A stretch of 64,000 nt of DNA from DATGZH01 sp035297265. GTDB lineage: Bacteria > Actinomycetota > Acidimicrobiia > Acidimicrobiales > RAAP-2. Location of the stretch: assembly GCA_035297265.1 (NCBI GenBank), contig DATGZH010000029.1:62001-126000 (forward strand), in the 5' to 3' direction. The notes beneath the pieces are model-generated. The model was not told the DNA's origin, did not search any database, and saw nothing but the letters and a program-made list of their open reading frames with translations. Position numbers and translations under genes: made by a program. How positions within the stretch are numbered: the first letter of the stretch is position 1; every line of letters starts with the position of its first letter. Below, piece by piece: positions 61,558 to 64,000 of the stretch.

Positions 61558-63582
61558 GTGTCGATCCCCTCGTGGGTCATCGTCCAGGGGATCATCAACG
61601 GCCTCAGCTACGGCCTGTTGGCCCTCGGCCTCGTCCTCGTCTACCGGACCAACCGCATCCTCAACTTCGCCCAGGGCCAGCTCGGCGTGGTGGCCGCCGT
61701 CTTCATGGTCCACTGCTACTACGACTTCCATTTCAACTATCTCTTCTGCCTCGTCATCGCCCTGGCCCTCGCCGGTGCGGTGGGCGCGGCGTGCGAGCTC
61801 CTGTTGCGCCGGCTCTTCAACCGCCCCCGGGTGCTCGTCATGGTGGCCACGATCGGGCTCAGCCAGGTGCTCTTCGTGCTCACCGCGCTGCCGTTCATCC
61901 GGCCGAAGAAGCTCTACAAGCCTTTTCCCGTCCCTATCCACTTGACGTTCTCGATCGGCACCTACCAGTTCACTTCCGGAGAGGTGCTCACCCTCATCGT
62001 GGCCCCGATCGTGGCCATCGCCCTCGCCGCCTTCATCAAGTACTCCCCGTGGGGCCTGGCCATGCGGGCCATGTCGGAGAACGCCGACTCCGCCCGCCTG
62101 TCGGGGGTCTGGGTCCGGCGAGCGTCGACGCTCGCCTGGATCCTGGCCGGCGTGCTCTCGGCGTTCACCGCCATCTTGAACTCGCCCAGCCAGACGACCT
62201 CGCTCACCGACGTCCTGTCGCCCGACCTCCTCCTGCTCGCCCTCACCGCGGCCCTCATCGGCGCCATGGTGAACCTCACCGTGGCCTTCGTCGCCGGCAT
62301 CGGCGTGGGGGTCGTGTACGAGATCCTCGTGGCCAACCTGTCGAGCACGGCCAGCCAGCAGCTCGTGCTCTTCCTCCTCCTCATCGCGGTCCTCCTGGTG
62401 CGGGTCGGGGCCCTCCAGAAGGGCTCCCGCCTCGAAGCCCGCTCGACTTGGTTGGAAGGGGCGGTGGCCGTGCGCCGGACCGGCGACCGCCTACGCGACC
62501 GGGTCGGCCTGATCGGCGTGGTGACGACGACCGTGATCGTGATCCTGCTGCCCCTCGTCGTGGGCGTCGGCCAGAGCTTCCTCCTCGGCCAGATCTGCCT
62601 CTACGCGGTGATCGCCCTCTCCCTCACGATCCTCACCGGGTGGGCCGGCCAGGTCTCCCTCGGCCAGTTCGGGCTGGTGGCCGTCGGCGCCCTCATGGCC
62701 AACCACCTCGGGGGGAGCGTGCCCCTCATCCTCCTCATGCCCTTCGCCGGGGTGGTCACGGCGGTGGTGGCCGTGCTCATCGGCCTCCCGGCCCTCCGGG
62801 TGCGCGGCCTCTACCTGGCGGTGACGACCCTCGCCTTCGCCCTCTTCATGGAGCAGACGGTGCTCGCCACCCCGTGCTTCAACCTCCCGCTCGTCCACCG
62901 GGCCCTCTGCACCGGTCTCACCAGCCCGGCCTCGACCCTCATCAACCGGCCGACGTTCCTCGGCCTCGGCCTCGACTCCGAGCGGGTCTTCGCCTGGTTC
63001 TCGCTCGGTGTGCTCATCGTCTCGATCCTCGTCGTCCGGCTCTGGCGAGACCGCGGCGTGCTCCGACGCCTGGTCTCGGTCCGCGACAACGAGGCGGCGG
63101 CGGCGGCCCTCGGCATCCCCATCGTGCGGACCAAGCTGCTGGCCTTTGCCCTCTCAGGATTCATGGCCGGCTACGCGGGGGTGTGCGTTGCCTTCGGGCT
63201 CGAGCGCTTCGAAACGACGACGTTCGACCCGTCGTTCTCGGTCCTCGTCATCTCGATGGTGGTCATCGGCGGCCTCGGTTCCATCCCCGGGGCCGTCCTC
63301 GGCGCCGTCTACCTCGTGGGCCTGCCGGCCATCTTCGGCACGACGCCCACCATCTCGTTCCTCACGAGTGGCCTCGGCCTCCTCGCCTTCATCCTCTACC
63401 TGCCGGGCGGCCTGGCCCAGGTCCTGCACCGCATCGGGGACCTCGTGACCGACGGCGTGCGCTGGCTCCAGCGCCGGCGGGCTCCACCCGACGGCACTGC
63501 CGGGACCGGACCCGATGCCGACGAGGGGCCCACCCCGGCCCTCGCCCGTAGCGGCGAGGAGGCACTGGGGGTGACCGGATGA
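61558..63582 (+). CDS. LivH-LivM fused branched-chain amino acid ABC permease
   Basis: A 674-residue protein that joins two permeases usually made separately. The first half (about 1-290) is LivH-like: GIINGLSYGLLALGLVLVYRTNRILNFAQGQLG and MRAMSENADSARLSGV. The second half (about 330-640) is LivM-like: LTGWAGQVSLGQFGLVAVGAL, GLYLAVTTLAFAL and SVRDNEAAAAALGI. Both carry their docking loops. A short polar linker and an acidic Pro/Gly tail (about 640-674) are added. The GTG start is 5 bp after the MFS-ABC stop; the LivG ATG overlaps the stop. The binding protein is not in the window. Substrates could be amino acids, amides or urea. Confidence 0.9.
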   Translation: MSIPSWVIVQGIINGLSYGLLALGLVLVYRTNRILNFAQGQLGVVAAVFMVHCYYDFHFNYLFCLVIALALAGAVGAACELLLRRLFNRPRVLVMVATIGLSQVLFVLTALPFIRPKKLYKPFPVPIHLTFSIGTYQFTSGEVLTLIVAPIVAIALAAFIKYSPWGLAMRAMSENADSARLSGVWVRRASTLAWILAGVLSAFTAILNSPSQTTSLTDVLSPDLLLLALTAALIGAMVNLTVAFVAGIGVGVVYEILVANLSSTASQQLVLFLLLIAVLLVRVGALQKGSRLEARSTWLEGAVAVRRTGDRLRDRVGLIGVVTTTVIVILLPLVVGVGQSFLLGQICLYAVIALSLTILTGWAGQVSLGQFGLVAVGALMANHLGGSVPLILLMPFAGVVTAVVAVLIGLPALRVRGLYLAVTTLAFALFMEQTVLATPCFNLPLVHRALCTGLTSPASTLINRPTFLGLGLDSERVFAWFSLGVLIVSILVVRLWRDRGVLRRLVSVRDNEAAAAALGIPIVRTKLLAFALSGFMAGYAGVCVAFGLERFETTTFDPSFSVLVISMVVIGGLGSIPGAVLGAVYLVGLPAIFGTTPTISFLTSGLGLLAFILYLPGGLAQVLHRIGDLVTDGVRWLQRRRAPPDGTAGTGPDADEGPTPALARSGEEALGVTG

Positions 63583-64000
63583 GCGGCCAGCGGGGCCCGG
63601 CCCGGCTCGAGGTGGAGGGCCTCGTGGTCGACTTCGGCGGCCTGCGGGCGGTCGACGACGTGAGCCTCGTGGCCGAGCCCGGCGAGATCGTGGGGCTGAT
63701 CGGCCCCAACGGCTCGGGCAAGACGACCACGCTCGACGCGGTCTCGGGCCTCGTCTCGCCGGACGCCGGGTCGGTCCGCCTCGACGGCGAGGAGCTCGTC
63801 GACTACCTCCCGGAGGAGCGGGCCAGCGTGGGGCTCGTGCGCTCGTTCCAGGACTGCCGGCTCTTCCCCGAGCTGGCGGTCGAAGACGTGCTCCTCCTGG
63901 CCGAGGACGCCAAACGCCCGGTCGGTGTGGTCTCGACCACCTTCCAGCTGCCCTGGGCCCGCCGGTCCGAACGGGAGAAGCACCGAGCCGTCGACCGGGT
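63579..64000 (+). CDS. livG: LivG-type ABC ATPase, truncated by window end
   Basis: The first 140 codons of an ATPase. The core begins LEVEGLVVDFGGLRAVDDVSLVAE; Walker A is GPNGSGKTT and a Q-loop VRSFQDCRLFPELAVEDVLLL is visible. The VRSFQ run and the 30-residue insertion after it are those of LivG. The start ATG overlaps the permease stop (ATGA). The signature and Walker B lie beyond 64000. Confidence 0.9.
   Translation, partial: MSGQRGPARLEVEGLVVDFGGLRAVDDVSLVAEPGEIVGLIGPNGSGKTTTLDAVSGLVSPDAGSVRLDGEELVDYLPEERASVGLVRSFQDCRLFPELAVEDVLLLAEDAKRPVGVVSTTFQLPWARRSEREKHRAVDR

Overview
The window is 64 kb of very GC-rich, gene-dense DNA. GTG starts are common, 4-bp GTGA/ATGA gene overlaps are frequent, and the third codon position is almost always G or C. 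The gene content points to an actinobacterium: a resuscitation-promoting-factor-like lysozyme, an MpaB-type oxygenase, a NarL-type two-component pair, a PAS-GAF-GAF-SpoIIE phosphatase, and ABC and carboxylase operons. Two proteins carry a GWW-ASDG-WYPPE tag, and an MFS domain is fused to a LivF-type ATPase. I recall both features from class Acidimicrobiia, so that class is my best guess, but it is an inference and not a proven placement. I saw no rRNA, tRNA, CRISPR array, insertion sequence or phage gene.

Layout. 1-5.6 kb (minus strand) is a respiratory oxidase assembly cluster: a SCO/membrane fusion, a secreted protein, CtaG, an unusual cupredoxin, and the start of coxB, which runs off the window. 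5.7-23 kb is a mosaic of single genes on both strands: VOC and cupin proteins, a PLP decarboxylase, an arylsulfatase, ketopantoate reductase, an MpaB-like oxygenase, aldose epimerase, SurE, an Rpf-like protein with a long leader, ArfB, an aldo/keto reductase, methylmalonate-semialdehyde dehydrogenase, a PEP-mutase-like enzyme, and a ClpX-type zinc-finger/HTH regulator behind a dyad-rich promoter. 23-28.6 kb (minus) holds a membrane protein pair, a histidine kinase/response regulator operon and two acetyltransferases. 28.6-37.4 kb has a type II NADH dehydrogenase, a complete oligopeptide-type ABC importer operon (minus), and an acyl-CoA dehydrogenase followed by a DUF167 protein that seems to begin at CTG.

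37.4-43.8 kb holds a signalling phosphatase, an epimerase, a DcsG-like ATP-grasp enzyme and an OLD-family ATPase. 44-49.5 kb (minus) is a three-gene acyl-CoA carboxylase/AtuA operon, probably for branched or isoprenoid acyl chains. 49.6-51.7 kb is an FtsX-type permease followed by an ABC ATPase with a C-terminal cyclic-nucleotide-binding domain.

53.4-59.3 kb (plus) is the most interesting block. It holds a family 4 glycosidase with the CHEV motif of alpha-galacturonidases, a beta-hydroxyacid dehydrogenase, a class I aldolase, an FGGY kinase and a LarA-like nickel-pincer racemase. They are tightly packed in one direction, and a short leaderless reading frame overlaps the first start codon. I read this as a candidate sugar-acid catabolic pathway that does not match the classical uronate routes. 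It is followed by a compacted branched-chain amino-acid-type importer (MFS-LivF fusion, LivH-LivM fusion, LivG), which is cut by the window end.

Two sequence-level patterns recur. Many plus-strand genes have a TANNNT -10 box 6-10 nt before the start codon, which suggests leaderless transcripts. At several convergent gene pairs the two stop codons sit in the arms of a shared inverted repeat.
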